A program made the position numbers and the translations under genes. A stretch of 32,291 nt of DNA, taken from NCBI GenBank assembly GCA_047445235.1, contig JBLGEO010000044.1:1-32291 (forward strand). The letters run 5' to 3'. This document shows positions 30,585-32,291 of the stretch, piece by piece (the stretch's first letter is position 1; each line of letters begins with the position of its first letter). This DNA comes from JBDSRX01 sp047445235. GTDB taxonomy: Bacteria > Patescibacteriota > Dojkabacteria > J137. A model generated the notes under the pieces. That model had not been told where the DNA came from and did no database searches. It saw nothing but the letters and a program-made list of their open reading frames with translations.

Positions 30585-32291
30585 ATTACCCCTCAAAAAA
30601 ATGAGAACGATGTAGGTTCTAATCTCCAATTTCGTAGAATATTTGAATCGGCCCAAGATGGGATTTTGTTATTGGACTATCAAACAGGTAAAGTAATAGA
30701 CGTTAATCCTTACTTAGTGAAACTTTTAGGTTATTCACGAGAAGATTTTTTAGGTGAGTATATTTGGAAATTTGGATCATTTAAGAATTCTGAGGCAGTC
30801 GAAAAAAATTTTCGCACTGTGAAGAGAAAAGGGTATATTCGCTTCGAGGATATCCCTTTAGAAACAAAGGATGGAGTAGTGATTGATGTAGAATTTGTTG
30901 CAAATACTTATAAGGTTGGCGATAAGGAAGTTGTCCAATGTGACATTAGAAATATAAACGAAAGAAAGAAAATTGAAAATAGACTTAAAATATCCGAACT
31001 TAGATATAGAAGGCTTTTTGAAACTGCTCAAGATGGAGTACTACTACTAGACTATAAGACAGGTGAGATTGATGATGTAAACCCCTATCTCATTAGCTTA
31101 CTCGGTTATACTAAAAAAGACTTTCTCAAGAAGCATCTTTGGGAGGTAGGTGTATTTAAAGATACAGCGGCTTCTAAAGAAAACTTCCGTGCACTCCAAA
31201 GCAGAAAATATGTTCGTTTTGAAGACCTGCCACTGCAGACAAAAGACGGCGCAAAAATTAACGTCGAATTCGTCGCAAATGCATACGATGTAGGTGAAAA
31301 AACAGTTATTCAATGTAATATTCGAGATATAACAGATCGTAAAAGATCGGAATTAAAGCTTAAATTGTCAGAGAAACGTTATAGAAGACTTTTTGAAACT
31401 GCTCAGGATGGAATTATTCTTCTAGACTTTGATACAGGAATGATCTTAGATGTAAATACTTTCTTAATTAAAATGTTGGATTACTCAAAATCCGACTTTT
31501 TAAAGAAACATATCTGGGAAGTAGGCATTTTTAAAGATATTGCTGCTTCAAAAGAAAACTTTAAGACCTTACAAGTAAAAAGATATGTTCGTTTCGAAGA
31601 TTTACCTTTGGAAACTAAATCTGGGAAAAAAATTGATGTTGAATTTGTTGCAAATGCCTACGAGGGTGCAGAAAATACCATAATACAATGTAATATTAGG
31701 AATATTTCTGATAGGAAAATAATCGAAAAGACGATACTAGAACAGAAAGATAGATACGAAGCAATGATAGCAAGTTTAGGAGTTGGAATTTACGCAGTAG
31801 ATAAGGAAAATAAATTCATTCTTGTAAATAAAAAGGCAGAAGAACTTTTAGGTTTTTCTGCAAAGCAACTAATTAGTAAAAAGATGGGTCCTTCAGATAC
31901 TATGCTAATAGATGAGGAAGGGAAAATAATTCCTAAAGAAAAACATCCAACCTTCCTGGCGCTTAGCACAAAAGAAAACTTCTCTACTAATAAGTATTCT
32001 TTATTTAAAAAAGATCATGCACCTATCCCAATCGATTTAACTGTAACACCCCTTATTCTTAATGGTGAAAATATCGGCGCAGTCGATGTTATGAGAGATG
32101 TTACTCAAGAAAAATTAATAGATAAATCTAAAACAGAACTAATTTCCTTAGCATCACACCAGCTTCGAACTCCATTAACAGCTCTTAGTTGGTTATCAGA
32201 AATTCTGATGAATGGTGGGGATGGAGTATTAAATTCAACACAGCAAGGACACGTAGAGGATATGTATAAAGCAAGTAAACGAATGATTACT
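30585..32291 (+). CDS. Multi-PAS sensor histidine kinase (partial; no canonical start codon)
   Basis: The frame opens after TAA 30567-30569 and runs off the right edge. It has no ATG, GTG or TTG before TTG 30666, which lies inside the first PAS domain; ATT 30585 or ATA 30573 are the only rare-start candidates. Numbered from 30585: PAS1 from ~16 (FRRIFESAQDGILLLDYQTG), PAS2 from 141 (YRRLFETAQDGVLLLDYKTG), PAS3 from 266 (YRRLFETAQDGIILLDFDTG), exactly 125 residues apart, then a different PAS4 (~390-510), then HisKA with H-box ASHQLRTPLTALSWLSEIL (phospho-acceptor His525). The ATPase domain is beyond the window. No transmembrane helix is seen, so it is probably a cytosolic sensor. Each of the first three PAS domains ends in a PAC-like CNIRxIxxRK segment. 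Confidence 0.88.
   Translation, partial: MTPQKNENDVGSNLQFRRIFESAQDGILLLDYQTGKVIDVNPYLVKLLGYSREDFLGEYIWKFGSFKNSEAVEKNFRTVKRKGYIRFEDIPLETKDGVVIDVEFVANTYKVGDKEVVQCDIRNINERKKIENRLKISELRYRRLFETAQDGVLLLDYKTGEIDDVNPYLISLLGYTKKDFLKKHLWEVGVFKDTAASKENFRALQSRKYVRFEDLPLQTKDGAKINVEFVANAYDVGEKTVIQCNIRDITDRKRSELKLKLSEKRYRRLFETAQDGIILLDFDTGMILDVNTFLIKMLDYSKSDFLKKHIWEVGIFKDIAASKENFKTLQVKRYVRFEDLPLETKSGKKIDVEFVANAYEGAENTIIQCNIRNISDRKIIEKTILEQKDRYEAMIASLGVGIYAVDKENKFILVNKKAEELLGFSAKQLISKKMGPSDTMLIDEEGKIIPKEKHPTFLALSTKENFSTNKYSLFKKDHAPIPIDLTVTPLILNGENIGAVDVMRDVTQEKLIDKSKTELISLASHQLRTPLTALSWLSEILMNGGDGVLNSTQQGHVEDMYKASKRMIT

Noticed and set aside
1..32291. TGA recoded as Gly or Trp, as in some CPR groups
   Set aside because: TGA ends the GT-C, PsbP-like and DUF1697 frames at sensible family ends, and no in-frame TGA occurs within conserved motifs of any clear gene.
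1..32291. CRISPR arrays, transposase genes, prophage or diversity-generating retroelement
   Set aside because: No evenly spaced direct repeats, no reverse transcriptase or DDE/HUH transposase frame, and no phage structural gene was seen; the lone Xer-type recombinase has no accompanying element.

Overview
The window is an AT-rich, gene-dense stretch of bacterial chromosome that most resembles a Candidate Phyla Radiation (Patescibacteria) genome, perhaps Dojkabacteria or Microgenomates. Reasons: very low GC; many small single-pass membrane proteins of unknown function; divergent or degenerate versions of familiar enzymes; three tRNAs without an encoded CCA end; and almost no Shine-Dalgarno sequences. 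TGA is an ordinary stop, so this is not an SR1/Gracilibacteria code. The phylum is an inference.

Layout. 1-1898: fusA (EF-G), cut by the left edge. 2049-4418: two-gene surface operon (triple four-Cys-repeat protein, then a Tyr-rich anchored protein). 4489-6246: GT-C-like membrane glycosyltransferase. 6284-6457: structured intergenic repeat, copy 1. 6458-7593: alkyltransferase, 24-residue Arg-rich micro-ORF, 3-methyladenine glycosylase, tRNA-Thr. 7967-10747: cell-surface cassette of two DUF3494 proteins ending in LPSTA sorting signals, a catalytically complete sortase and a tiny membrane ORF. 10789-14004: Xer recombinase, BI-1 family membrane protein, HtrA protease. 14081-14247: repeat copy 2. 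14263-16804: histidine phosphatase, folD, NAGPA-like glycosidase. 16919-20622: tRNA-Lys, a PEP-synthase-like pseudoenzyme, a frameshifted PsbP-like protein and a sortase homologue without catalytic His/Cys. 20717-23755: gpmI, ROK sugar kinase and a GerMN-like protein. 23752-28215 (minus): PKD-like protein, FecR protein, CHASE2 adenylate cyclase and a frameshifted DUF998 protein. 28375-30439 (minus): DUF2061 duplication, PhnB-like VOC protein, small membrane protein, AlkD remnant, DUF1697 and tRNA-Ser. 30585-32291: multi-PAS histidine kinase, cut by the right edge.

Functional themes. Cell-surface display (sortase cassette, Cys- and Tyr-rich proteins, PKD, FecR) and signalling (CHASE2 cyclase, PAS kinase) dominate; central metabolism is represented by gpmI, a ROK kinase and folD. 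Three items recall alkylation repair (MGMT-like protein, Mpg, AlkD fragment). The most unusual signals are: a two-copy, compensatorily varying structured repeat, both copies between convergent genes; two degenerate pseudoenzymes (PEP synthase-like and sortase-like); -10 boxes placed 5-8 nt before the start codon of at least seven genes, implying leaderless mRNAs; and three genes without an uninterrupted ATG/GTG/TTG-started frame.
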